From: Amoebophrya sp. AT5.2
Lineage: Eukaryota > Sar > Dinophyceae > Syndiniales > Amoebophryaceae
DNA length: 40,803 nucleotides
Assembly (NCBI GenBank): GCA_005223375.1
Contig: RXOD01003879.1
Span: 1 to 40,803, forward strand
Direction: 5' to 3'
The translations under genes were made by a program, and so were the position numbers. The notes below the pieces were generated by a model. The model saw only the letters and a program-made list of their open reading frames with translations, did not search any database and was not told where the DNA came from. This document shows, one piece after another, positions 20,674-33,176 of this stretch. Each line of letters begins with the position of its first letter. Position 1 is the stretch's first letter.

Positions 20674-23600
20674 CCGGACTTGAGAGGATGCCGATGCGCT
20701 TGCCTTCTGCAGAATGAAGAACGCTATTTCATGGAGGCTGCGGCCCCATGATCCTCGTCGGTGTTGTAGAAGGTGTCGTGATACTCACTCAGCTTGTTTG
20801 CCGCCCTTGCTTCTGCGAGGTGAAGCAATTGCGTCACGAGTGCCCAGCAGAGCTCAAGGAAGGGAGAACGAATGCGCGTTCACCAAGTGCTGCAAGTACA
20901 CGCTCCGCTGCTGCAACTGCAACTGCTGCTCTTCAGGATTTCAAAAAAATAGAAAAGCTCGTCAAAAAAACCCTTCCAGTGGATGTGACGATGTTGCAGC
21001 GCGGAAGCGGAAAGAACCATCGTCATGCCATTCGTAGGCGATGCTCAATAAATTAGCTCGATCGATGCGGCACTCCGTGGTGTGCGGCGCGGAGTTTCAT
21101 TAGATCGATGCTTTCGTGCTTCTAGCTATTCGCCGCAGCTGGGCTAATGAAGAATCAATGAATGCGAAAGCAGCAAGTATGGTGCTGTTATCGATTTCGA
21201 TTCCGATGTGCGAGATCTCTCTGCTTTCCTCAGACTACACACGTGAAGAAGTAGAGAAAGAAAACGAAAAGCGAGCAGCAGTGCAGCACTCTATAGATGA
21301 ATTAGTACAACAGACTACCTAGTGCTAGAGCTAGGTAGTAGTATACACAGGCGTATAATCACGGTAGAATGAACGACATATTAAACATAAAATTCTATGA
21401 TGTTGGCACTCCTGGCGAAAAATCTCTCATCGCGTGAGGGGGTCCTTCATGAAAGCAGTGGTCCTGCAGTTTTGGGGAGACGACGAGAATCATGCAGAGC
21501 TAGTATTCTTGCAAACGCTATATACTCTCCCACCACTCGGGGGTGCGGGGCGAAAGGGATTTCTCCACCGACGTTCACAAGATGCAGACCGCGTGCAGCA
21601 AGAATGACAGCCCTTTTTCGCTTCTACCTTTTTGACGACAGCACAGACGTTGTACGTGGTTTACCGATGACTCAGCCAGACGCAGACGCTTCCGTGCCCA
21701 ATTGCGATTTCGTATCGTCCTGCACTTTTTCTTCCCGATCCCGAGCCCGACCGATGCCATCAGTCACCCTTACCACGACCACTACCTAGAAGTGCGATGA
21801 CGATGCATTTGCAATTCATTGCATAGTACAAGGAAGTAGAGTTGTACGACGTCGACGGTCACCACACATCCCCGATATTAATCAACAAGCTGCGACGCAG
21901 ACCGACGGGACTGACGTTGATGACGATCATACGTACCTAGTTGGGCTTTCTTTGCGTTCTTTGCAAGACAGCTGTAGTACTGCTACTGGTCTTTGACTAC
22001 TAGCTGGAGTTCAAAAATCATTTTTCCGCAAAAATATTCACCGATGTCCTCGCTGCTCATCCACACTCACACACAAAATTGATTCATACTCATAGTAGTA
22101 CAAAAACCGAATGCGAATCGATTTAGTGCTCGAGACACGACGCTCGATCACAACGCAGTGGAGGGGACTTTACCTCCTTGCTTTCGTCGCTCCACCTACA
22201 CGCGCGGCGGCGCCGATCGTCGAGTTTCTCCGGTATGCGCCGTACACGTGCAATTTTGAGGATAGGTAGGAAGAACTACGGCTACAACATACACGCGCCG
22301 GGCGGCGACAACAATTAGAAGTATACGACTGACAAGACGCAAGAGAAAGACATCCTACCGGGCACTTGTCAAGATTGATTGATTCGCTCATCAGATGGTG
22401 ACACGAATGCCGCAAACGATGACCGCAGATCGGAGCATGTATATGTCCTTGAGTGTAGCTCGATGACGTGGATAGATCGCTCCTCCACGGAGGGAGGGCT
22501 AAACGCGACACCCGATCGGGGCCCCACCTCCCACCTGCTCCCTTCAAGAATGCTCTGTCCATCTCGTTGGGAACTGACACTGCGTTTGTTTCGTCATCCG
22601 AGCATTATACACTGACTTACACCATCAGGCGGAAAATGGTCCTCCGTGTCTGTCAACGTCGCCCCAAGAAGAGCAAGAATGCACTCGCATTAGACGCGAT
22701 GTTGAAAAGAATCATTTATAGCCTTCTGAAGCCTTTGGATACGGCTTCGAGTTCGAGTTCGATAACGATGAGGATGAGAGAACGAGCAGCTCTAGAGAAG
22801 TTTCTTGTTGGCGATAGGAAGCTACTCGTACCGTCTTCGTCGGTCGTCAGACATTGCTCAATGGAAGGAAAGCAATGCTCGAAAGCGAAAGAATAACAAA
22901 GGTAGAATCGAGGAATTCAATAACGACGCAAAGGGAGTTCGCTCTTGATCAGACACTTAAACAGGTTTCTTTTGTTGATTCTGATTCTGATTGTTGAGAG
23001 AGTTATAACAGTAGTAGTGGTCATTGTTCGTTGTTCATCATCATCGACGAAATAATAAAGGAAATTGGATGAGTTTCTGACATTAAGAGGAGAGAGCTCT
23101 GGCAGTTACGATCGCGGGAGTATCATATTCGACCGCGTTGCGTTGATTGATTGTACAGTGGTGACAAGAGCCAAATTTCGAAGGAATGTGCTACTTGCGA
23201 AGCATTCAAACAAGCAAAATTCACAGTCACTCGTCTGAAGATACTACTAGCATTTAGTCACAAACAAAAGCACAATCTACTCATTCATCTCAAGCTCTAC
23301 TAGATTAGACGCTAGCTCCCCTGCACGTCGTCCTAGATGAAGCAAATGGAATTAATCTCCTCGTCGTCGTCGAGCACGACGAGTAGCACAGGCAAGAGTG
23401 AGTCAAAGTCAATTACGCTGCGCGCGCGCGATGCTACTCACTGGGAGCAACAGCAAGAACGCACTGCAGCAGCAGCTTCGAATTACGAGTTGTAAAACAA
23501 AGTAACACAAGTTTTACTTCTAGCACATCACCCACAACGCAAGTTGTACGAGTACGTTCAATAAAAATTTGTCAAATTCTGCCTAGGCCTACGGAGAGCA

Positions 23601-23995
23601 GTAGCAGTGAGTGAAACGCGTACGCCGCGCTGCGTTAAATTCGTTTCGCACCGCGGTTATTTTTCACGGCTCCTGTTATACAGATACATTTAAATACGTT
23701 CCCGAGTACGTTGATTGATAAAATTCAGCTCAACATTCCGCCGTTGTTTTTCACCCTCGTGCTCGTCAACGTCTACTTCGACTGTCCTCCCGGCCGATCA
23801 CTCACTTTTGTAATTTGTTGTATCTCCCCGTACTAGAACTGGTAGAAAGAAAAGCTCGAGTAGACAGGCCCTTCGGACTTTATCGAATCATTCTTCACAC
23901 AAAATTTTCACACGATACTCTTTTTTTCTCCCTCATCTCGCCTTTGATGATGATGGCTAGGCTGGCACCTTCACCTTTTTTTAATCCGCGCCCCT
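20674..23995. other. 3.3-kb region without a recognisable gene
   Basis: This is the largest gap in the block. Reading frames are short on both strands, none has domain-like composition, and no tRNA or rRNA sequence was recognised. Visible structure: a 9-bp perfect inverted repeat (actacctag / ctaggtagt, 21314-21339), a ctcgtcgt / acgacgag hairpin near 23360-23383, and a short cgcgcgcgcg run near 23421. Just above 20673 several minus-strand frames read fairly well (for example EYHDTFYNTDEDHG near 20740), so an extra 5' exon of the channel cannot be excluded. Confidence 0.5.
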
Positions 23996-26900
23996 TTACG
24001 TTTGCGTAGCAGTCGCAGTAGCTGCTGCGCTCTCTATTACCGTGCCTTGTTCTCCTTCTCCTGCGGCTGCGCTGCTCGAACTCGACGCGCCGAAGCCCAC
24101 TTGTATTACGTGATCGGCTCTATCCAAAACGAGATCCAGGTGCGGCATCGCTTTTGCGAGAAGCGGCATCTTGGCATCGAGCCGTCGCTCCTCATCTTCC
24201 CCATCCTCCGAGTCGGTGTTTTCCTCGATAATTTCCATCTGGTTGTCATCGTCCGCAGTCGCGTCCCGATGGAGGGATACGGAGGCATGAATCGAGGACG
24301 CGCCGGACATGCGCACTACTTCACTCTCTTGCTCGGAGGACCTCGTACCCGCAAGCAGAGAATTAGATAGCTGCTTCCCACTCTCATCTCCTGCGACGTT
24401 GCGTCCGCTTGATGCCGAAGGCCGCGTAGTGGAGTTGTCAGGTAAGTCGAATGTGAGGACGCCGTTCGCATCGATGGCGGTGGGATTCGCGGCACTTCGA
24501 TTTGCACTTGCAGCGGAACTCCCACTAGAAGGAGCAGCATTCGCGCCACCACTTCCACTTGCACTTCTTCCCGCTGCCGGGCCCGCAACCCCGGCCATTG
24601 CGGCGAGCGGATGGGGCGCCGCTGCGTTAGCGTTATCAGCTGAAGCAACGTGGTGTCCCGGCTCCCCAAATCCCGGCGCACAGTTCGCCTCCGCGGTCAG
24701 CATCGCGTGGCCGCGCAGCCACCACACGCCAATCGTGTTGTGCTGCAGCTTGTCAGGCAGCAATTTCAGTGCGAGCTCGCTGGTCACGTCCAGCAGCGCG
24801 TTTGCATTGCACCGCACCGACAGGTCCAGGAACGTGTCCACGTTCGCCGCATGCAAGTGGTCAAACAAGTACATCTCGCAGTCGCGAAGCAGGATGGCCT
24901 GGCAAAACCGGTCCGCTAACCGCAGCAAATCCGAGGCTATTTCGACGGAGTTAATCAGGTCCGTGTCGAACGAGTACACGTACTGAATCCAGGTGCGCAT
25001 CAGCGGCGGCGGAATGTCCGGAAAGTTCACCTGCATAGACTCGGCAAACTGGGATGTCGTGCGCTGGAGCCCCGAATCCGGAACATACCTGCGGCGCCGC
25101 GAAGCAAAATTTCATCTGATTGGCTTCGGTTCGACCTCAATGAACGTTTGCGCGTACGCACGGGAGGAGCAACAGCGAAAAAATTAAAATGGAGGTGATA
25201 TTCAAAAAAAATACGCCGGACTAGGTCCGAACATGCCCCGGAAGTAGGGCACGTAGGCATAGAGCACGCATCGGTGCACGCGGAACTCCTGTTTCTCGTC
25301 GCCATCACCGGCGATGATGGAAAAATCCGCCCAGCAACCGTCCTCGAACAGCTTTGCCAACATCGGATCAGGCTTTGCGAGGCCCTGGGGTCGCCGCTCC
25401 GGAGGAAGCACCTTTACCTGTCGAATATCGGATACGGATTCTCTTCCGGATTCGGACACTCTCTCGGTCTGATCACCAGTCTGTATGCAGCAAAAACAAA
25501 ATGTGACCATCTTCAGTCGTCATTTTGTGAAGAGACGCTGCTGCACGACCAGCAACTACAACAGATCATATCATCACAAAAATCAACAATGATGCCACTG
25601 CTACCGCTACGGCGAGCAACTGTACCTGCACCTTCCCCGGTCTATTCTGGTGCATCGTGACGGGAAGCAGCATCGCGTTTCGCAGGTACTCCACAAGCAA
25701 CGCCGCTCCGAAGTGCGCCACGCGCTGCCCCAGTTTCGGCCCGAGGGATTTCACGAAAGATGCGTTCGACTGGTAGCCGTCCCGAATGACGCTCACGATC
25801 ACCTTCAACAGCCGTAACGAGTACGCGTCCGGCAGCAGCGTTCCCTTTGTCACCGTGCCGCCCTGCTCCGTGCAAACGTTGCCGAGGCACTCCACGATCA
25901 GCATCCAGGCGGAGGCAAGCTGCGCACTCACCTCGCTCTCTAGCTCGATCTGTTCGTCGTGGAACTCGTCGCTTACTGCCCCGAGCGCACCCCCCTGACG
26001 GCTCTGCTTGCTCGCAGCTGCCCGCGACGTGGCTGTCCCAGCCGTGTTGACTACGTTGGTCCCCCCTCTTTCTCGTTTGCTTCTTCTAATAGTCCTATCC
26101 GCAACTTTCGGAGACTTGGTCACACAGCGCGACACGATTTCGATGCTCGGCCCGCGCAAACCACCGCCGCCACCGATCCGTCGCGGCACGCGCTTCGGCG
26201 ACTGGTTCTCGCTTGCGGTCTCGGCGTCCAAGAAGGGATCTTCCGCTTCGGTGTTTCCGGCAATCAAAGCCGTGTTTTGTGCTGCAGCGCCGCCGCTCGT
26301 ACCTTCGAGCGCATAGTCCATCAATGCCTGCAACGTCTGAAACAAGTTCTCGCAGATCTGCGGCTTGTGTGCCGCGCTCACTGCTCGGCAAAAGGGCTGC
26401 GTTAGATTCGGCCGGTCCGCGTAGATCAGGCGTGGGCAGCTGAGGAACGCCGCCAGCTGGCTGCACTGAAGGATGAGCGGCAGATTCAACTCCCCCGACG
26501 GCGCTATCGGCTTTGGCGGTTGTGCCTGTGCGTTAGCGTTAGCGTTTGCCGCCGTGATACTGCTATCCCCCGGGGAGGAAGCAGGCAACTTCTTTGGCAG
26601 AATCGGTCGGGGCGGAGGAACAACTGCGACGCCGTTATTTTTCAGTTGGTTTATGTGCTCGGCGTAGCCGCTGATCGCGCGCTGGAGAACGTCTGTGACG
26701 GAGCTGAAGGTTCCAGCGTTTAACGTTTGCGCGAAGAGGCCTGGCTGCGGCCTCAGCGGCGTTATTTCTGGATTGGTGTTCGCGGTCGCGGGTCCTCCTG
26801 CTGCGCGGGCACCTGGCGCGTTGTTGTTTCCCCCAGCGAGCGGGAGCCCGCCACCTGCGGCGTGAATCGCGGCCGCCCGGTCCAGCGCTTGCACCAAATT

Positions 26901-29900
26901 CAGGTTCCGGTTGCCGGGGATATTGAAGCGAGCATTTTGCTCCGCCAAATATCCTGCAGCGACGGGGTTGTTACCGCCCGGGACCACCGTGCCTCCAGCC
27001 CCTGGCGCTCCCCCTGCAGGGCCAGCCGGTGCCCCGAAAATTGGCGGAATGGTGGGTTGGCCGCCTGCTGCTACTCCTGGCCACGGCCCGCCCAAGAACG
27101 CCGCTGGCTCGCGCCTGCGCGTGGCGGGTGCTGCGGGCGGAATTGGAATTTGCTGCTGCTGCCCCGCATTACCTACTCCTTGCTGTAGAACCAGCTCTGG
27201 CGGCGTGCCCGTTGTGAGCCCGAGCTCGAAAAGCATCTGCTGGTGATCCGCGAGTGCCGCCGGATCGAACTCACGCAACCCGTTTTCCACATTAACTACA
27301 CCCGGCGCCGGCCATGGCGGGGGCTGAATAGCCTGCCACGGCAAATTCGCAAAAATGCTTGCAAGGTCGGTGTTTGCAGGAGTTCGAGTTGCGCCGGTTG
27401 TTGTTGCTGCGGCAGCTCCGCCGGTCTGTTGCGGCGGCGCCGCAAAACTGGTGTCCGCACTTGCCGCGGCCGCGTTTTCTGAAGGAGGGGCCGCAGCACG
27501 GGCGCCTCTCCCACTTCGGGTAGACGCGTTTGGATTCATCGGATTTTCATCTGATCCCAATGCCGAAACGTTTGCAGCACCTGCGCTCCCTTCTCCCACG
27601 GTTTGCCACGCGTCGCGAGCCGCGCCCTCGCGCCGAGACAGACGGCGCGCGACACGACGCAATGCGCGGTTCCGCTGGTGCATCTCCTCGTCAACCCGGC
27701 GCCGCGCTTCGGGTTGTCGCGAGTCGTCGAACGTTCTCGTAGTACTCGGAGCAACCGTTGGCGCGGTGGTCGACGAGGACGAGCGCGGCGGACTGGATGC
27801 CGCGGTCTGCTCTTCTTCCGAGCCACCGTTTGCCCCGGCCGCGATCTGGGACGCCACCGCACTTGCGTCGAATGTGTGCGAGCCCGACGAACCAGCGGAA
27901 GCGCCCGTGAGAGGGTCGCCCGACGGAGTTCTTGCGGCGTCTGCTCCGCCCTGCGGTTCCGACAAAAGGCTCGCAGCAGAGGGAATCGGCAGCTGTAATG
28001 CGGCGCCAGCAGCAGCGTCTTCTTGCCCGTCTTCGTTCTGGTCCTCGTGATCGGTGCTGCCGCTGTCCCAGTTATTCGCAGCAGCCCTTTCAGCGAGCCG
28101 CTCCATGCTACTTGCGTAATCCAGCGCTTGCTGCACAGAGAGCGTCGGCCCTAATAGCCTGCTTCGCGCGTCCTCCGTCGGCAAAGAGTTCATTACTGCC
28201 CCTTCGCCGCCCTGTACGCGATTCGATGAGGCGGCCGCGGCTATGTTTCTCGATGGCACGGATGCGGCAACCTGGATTTGATCAGGTCCCGGCGCTGGAG
28301 GTATCCCGCTGCTCGCACCGGCACCAGCACTGCGAATAGCATTAGCACTAACGACCCCTCCTGCGGTGCCAGCAGACCGAGTAGAACTTCTACCACGAGT
28401 CTCCAGATGGGCCCTTCGAATTCGTTCCTCGAGCTCTTGAATTTCGGTGAGTTGAACGCTCAATTGTCCCGGGTTCTGTAGCAGCGGCGATGGCGCAACT
28501 GCCAACGCAGGCGACGGTTCGCTCCCCACACTGTGGTACCGCTGCAGCGAGCGCCTACGCCGCAGGCGGCGTTCTGGGTCGCGTGCTGCCGCACCCTCTA
28601 GCCCGAGAAGCGCGCCCGAAGTGGCCAGTACGGCATCGCTGAACCGCTCGACCACTTCCGCAGGAAGATTCACACCGTTCGTTGTCGTTGCGCCCAGAGG
28701 GTCACTTCCGCTTGCCGCAGCTCCTTCTTGTTCGCCTCCAGAAACACTGCTTGAAGACAACGTTGACAGCGCCCCGCCAGCAGCCGACGACGCCAAGGGC
28801 GGACCCGTGATCTCGCGCCGTTCATCGCGATCTGTCGCCTCGCTTTCACCACCGCCCGGTGCTCCCACGACGTCGACTCCTTCCGGTAGTGGCGGCAGTG
28901 GTAGCTCCGCTGTGCTCCCGTCCCAATCCAAAACGCCGTTTGCGCGCGTCGCGACAAGCGAATCCGTGTAGTCCGAGACCGCTTCTTCAACGCCGCGATT
29001 GGCGAACAGCGACGTCGTGCGTTCCAAAGCTTCCACATTGAGCAGAGTCTGGACTAACGACTCGTCGCCGTCAAAGTGCTGCATAGTGGCTGACAGGTCG
29101 GACTGGGCCAGAAAGTCTCCAGCTGTGGTCCCACCGCTGTTTGCTGCTGGCGCTGCAGGTGGCGCTGCTATGGAAACGGCGGGCGCTGCGGGCGCTGGTG
29201 CATGTCCTCGCGCCGTGCTGGCGTCTGCAGCCCCAGAACTCGAACTGCTCGATGACGAAGATGATGCAGCGGAACTCAGACTCACGTGCTCAACCGCGTT
29301 GTTTCTGGATCTGGCTGTACCCGTCCCGGCGGTAGCCGCAGCAGCATGAAAAGCAGCGGCAACACCCGCGCTTCCTAACACACCCGGCTGCATCGACAAT
29401 GGCACTCCGGGCGTCAGCGGCGCACTCAGCAAATTCCGCAGACGCGCTCTGCGGGCGGCTCGGTCACCAGCGGCAGCATTACCGTCCTGGTTCTCACCAT
29501 TTGCTCTACTGCCGGCATTGTCATCTTGCGCTCCGTCGACTGTCGCACCACCAGAACCAGAAAGCTGTGTAGAGGTAGTTCCTGCCGTTGCCGCACCCGC
29601 AGCAGCCTGTGGTCCCCGGACTCCGGTTGTGCCAGCTGTTCTTGTAGCCGAGGGCGTCACCCCCGCACCTCCACCAGCAGCCTGGTTTTGCTGTGCAACA
29701 CCTGCGTCCGCCTGTATACCTGCACCTGCCCCTTCGGGCCAGTTCTGCTGGTCATTTCCCGGCGGCGCCGGCCATTCGGCAGGGTCGACGGGTTGCGCGT
29801 AGTCATTGAACCCGGTCAGGTACCACTCGGCGGGGTTAACTCGCACATAGTTATTCATGGGGGAATCCATGGTCGACGTGTTGCGCCGCAGCAACTGCCG

Positions 29901-32900
29901 ATTCCTCTGCGCGGCGGTCTGGTAGGTACGCATCAATTGTTCGATCTCCTGCTCCAGCACGTCGCGCGGCGCGGGAATGTTCAGCGGCGGGGGGTTCTCA
30001 TCGCCGGCAGCCTGGTAAAAGATGTAGATGAAATGATGAAAAAAAGAGAATCTTGTATCATGCCGGGTTCTTCTTGTTGCGTCGAAGTAAATTTTAAATT
30101 TGCAACCGCAGCCCGGCCGATGCCGAACATCGAAGATAGTCGGAGAAGCAATCACATCAGCGCTCGAAGTCAAGCCCAATCAAAAGTGTAAGTGGTTGAG
30201 TTGGAGTACCTGCTGTGGCTGTCCGTCTGCTGGTGCTGGCCGCGCGTCGCCTGCGCGCGCGGTTCCTGCTCTTGGCTGACCAGCAGCCGTCGCACGTGTG
30301 AGCGCCCCCAAGAGCGCCGCATACTGTGCGTCACCTCGTCCCAGAGGGTCAAAGTGGCCCCCCATCAAATCCTCGGCGACGGGACCACCTCCTGCAGGAG
30401 CTGTGCCTACGGCACCGACCGCAGTTGGTGCTCCGCCGCCACTAAGACTAAAGAAGTCAGCCTGGCTGTAGCTCGAGCTCGAGGTGAAGGCTAGCGTACC
30501 GCGGTCCAGCAGCATCATGATCAACGCACTCACGGTGAGCAGACAGCTTTCCCACGTCGACGTCAGCAACTCGTCGGACGAGAAGAAAGGCACGCACAGT
30601 TTTCGCTGCTCAAACGGATTCTCGACTGTCCCATCTTGGTCCAGGAAGCGGATCTCAGACGAGAGAGATGAAGAACAGCCGCTTGCTGATGCTCGTCCTG
30701 CGAGTGAATTACTCATCTTGTTCCCGTTAAATAACCCGCCCATGGTAACGTCATCATTGCTCAACTGGAGCTGCATTTGCACACGATTGCGGCTCCGCGA
30801 GGACCCGGCTGCATTACTCCCACCTATCGCAGGGGTCCATCTCTTGCTCTTCGAGGACGAAGCGGCGGAACCTTTTTCCATGCAGCGGCCACTGCCACGT
30901 CCATTGACCACGTAGTTTGAGTTTGACGAGGCAGAAGTGGACGCGGTTTTGTTGCTGCAGGCGCTGGCAGTCTTGTTCACCGACGACAAGTATTCGAGAT
31001 GCTGGTGCTGCGACGAGGAAGCGCGCGGCCTTGCCGCACTGCTTGACGAGGCTGCATCGTTCGCCGAAGTAGAGCTCGACGCCGCAGCCGCGCCGCTGGC
31101 CCCGCCCGCAGCACTGGTGGTCGTGCCCGCCCCGACATACTTCTGTTTGCTGTCGCCCATTTTTGTCGCTACCAAGGACGGGGAATCAGCGCCCGTCGCT
31201 GCGGCTGCATTTTCGCTGATGTCGTTCGATGCCAAGTACTCAACAAATACGTCCAGACCGTTCATGATGGGCAAATGCCGACACTGGGCTCTGTACGTCT
31301 TGCGCTTGTTACTGCGGCTGCGAACCCTTGAGGACGTATCGACGGTCGCGGCCTGGATGTTCGCTTGTGGGTCGTGAGTCTGGGTTTTAGAAGCGGCGGA
31401 GGAAACGTCGCCACTCGACGTTGGAGCGCCAGCAGCGCCCGCCACGCTCGGAAGTAGCCGGTGGTCCGCACCACCAGCACTCATCGATGTCCCGGACGAG
31501 GGTGCAGCTATTGATCCGCCATTTTCGCTTCCACTACGGCTGCTCGACGAAGAAGTCGCAGCCGCTCCTTCTCCTCCCGCTACCGCTTCGTCATCTCTAG
31601 TTGTAGTAACCATTCGCTGCGTAGCTGCCACCATTGCGGCGTCCGCAGTAGGAGCGCCACCGATGGCACGAAAACCCTCGATCATGTCGTACCCAAACCC
31701 ATTACCCACACTGGTGGAGGACGCCCTGCCAAGCAGGTTCTGATTCCACGGCATCGTCTTCGAGGCCACCAGCCCTAGCAGGTCTGCAACGCACTTCGCG
31801 GGCAGGTATGCAGTATCCGAGAAAATCGTGAGCTCGCGGAAAAACTCGTTGAAAAACATCAGAATCTTCTCCACTAAAAACAAATTGCGCACGGGCGCTA
31901 AGACGTAGTCGCACTCTTTGAGCAACCCGTAGCAAACGGTGGCCGACTCGGCGTACTCCTCCAGGTACTCGTGAATCATGCGATTTACTCCACAAAATCC
32001 TCCTTCTTCGTGTTCGTCATCGTCAAAGGCGGTGTTCAGATGAGGGCCTCCTGCGGAGGACGATGATCCGGCTACACCGAATGCCGCCATGAGGTCGTCG
32101 GACCAGACGCTACTCTTTCGGCTGCGCGACGCGCCGGCCGCTTCGTCGCGGTTTGCACACGACTTCTGCCCGTCCAGAAGCACTTTTCTTGGCTGCTGTT
32201 GGAGTTCCGCCGCGTTCTGGCAGCTCGGGTCCTGCTCCAAGTCCATCGGAATCGAGTCCATCAAGAAACTCTGCTTGTGAAGATGATGCAGCTCCCCCGC
32301 ATGTTCAGAAGAGCTTTCGTCGAGACCCTCTCCGGTTGGTGTGCTGTCGTCAAGCTTGTAGAGGTCGCTAAACTTGAAGCTGCTTCCGCTCAAACGATTC
32401 GTGGGCGCGGTGGAGGATGCAGCTTCATGCGCGTCAGGCGCGGTGAGCTGCGAGTTGCGACTTATCCTCAGGCGTAGCTGCTCCTCCTGCTCGTCGCCTT
32501 CCGCAGCCATTCTTGCGGTTTGCGTATGCAGCCCGTCGCTGTTGGCTTCCTCGTGCTCATCGTTCTCAAGCTTTTCATCATCCTTCGTCGGGGAGTTACA
32601 CCGCCGGAGCAGGTCTGTTACGGAGCGAAGCTTCATCTTCAAAGCGTAAACGAGATACCGAACCAAACCGCTTTCACACACCGCCTCGCGAGCCGACCTG
32701 AAACAGTTTTCGCTTTCGTTTTACGTTGTTCTTGTCGTGTCTGGGTTACGTTCGTGATTTCGAAAAGGAGGCATACAGCTTGAAACAAACGGTAATATGC
32801 ACAAAGTCCGAGCTTCACGCTTCCATACCAGTCGCCCTGCAGCCGCTGCGTAAGAACGTCGAAGACCAGCAACACATGTTCAACGACGGCGCCAGGAACC

Positions 32901-32941
32901 AGGTCAAGGAGGTCCCGGTTACCCCGCAACAGATCGCCCAT
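23996..32941 (-). CDS. Giant BTB/POZ domain protein, about 2794 residues
   Basis: Five exons fit in phase: 32777-32941, 30210-32684, 25626-30011, 25215-25480 and 23996-25088 (8385 nt). The start is ATG at 32941 (MGDLLRGNRDLLDLVPG), where a helical, ARM/HEAT-like segment with VVEHVLLVFDVLTQRL begins. Exon 2 holds more helices (LVEKILMFFNEFFRELTIF, KCVADLLGLVASK) between long Ser/Ala-rich linkers. Exon 3 is mostly low-complexity Ala/Gly/Pro/Ser for over 1100 residues, then helical again (LNLPLILQCSQLAAFLSC, LLKVIVSVIRDGYQSN). The BTB domain is split by an intron: GCWADFSIIAGDGDEKQEFR, VHRCVLYAYVPYFRGMF in exon 4 and ESMQVNFPDIPPPLMRTWIQ, LADRFCQAILLRDCEMYLF in exon 5. The C-terminus is acidic and Ala-rich. 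BTB domains dimerise and often recruit substrates to cullin-3 ubiquitin ligases, so an adaptor or scaffold role is plausible but inferred. The exon 1-2 junction is the weakest; exons 3 and 4 join at GTGCAG or GTACAG six bases apart. Confidence 0.85.
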
Positions 32942-33176
32942 GGTCTTCGGCTCTGTGTGTGTTTATGAAGGAGATGATTATGTTTTGAACCGAACAACTT
33001 GTAGTCGTGGCGACGAGCCGCAGCCGTAGTTTATTTGTTTTTGTAGTGTGAGTACTAAAAAATTTGTAAATCTAAATTCCACCAGCACAACAAGGTGGAC
33101 ATAGAACCAACCACCTATGGTATCACTCTCACGTCTTGAAGATGTTCTTGCTCCACTTCCTCTTCTAGAACAAGTA

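Noticed and set aside
22468..22896. Plus-strand frame of 142 codons in the gene-poor gap
   Set aside because: Composition is random-looking, no domain is visible and it opposes all supported genes.
25027..25308. Minus-strand frame crossing the BTB intron
   Set aside because: It is a different phase from both BTB exons. Splicing GTATTT (25214) to CGCAG (25089) gives a continuous BTB domain.
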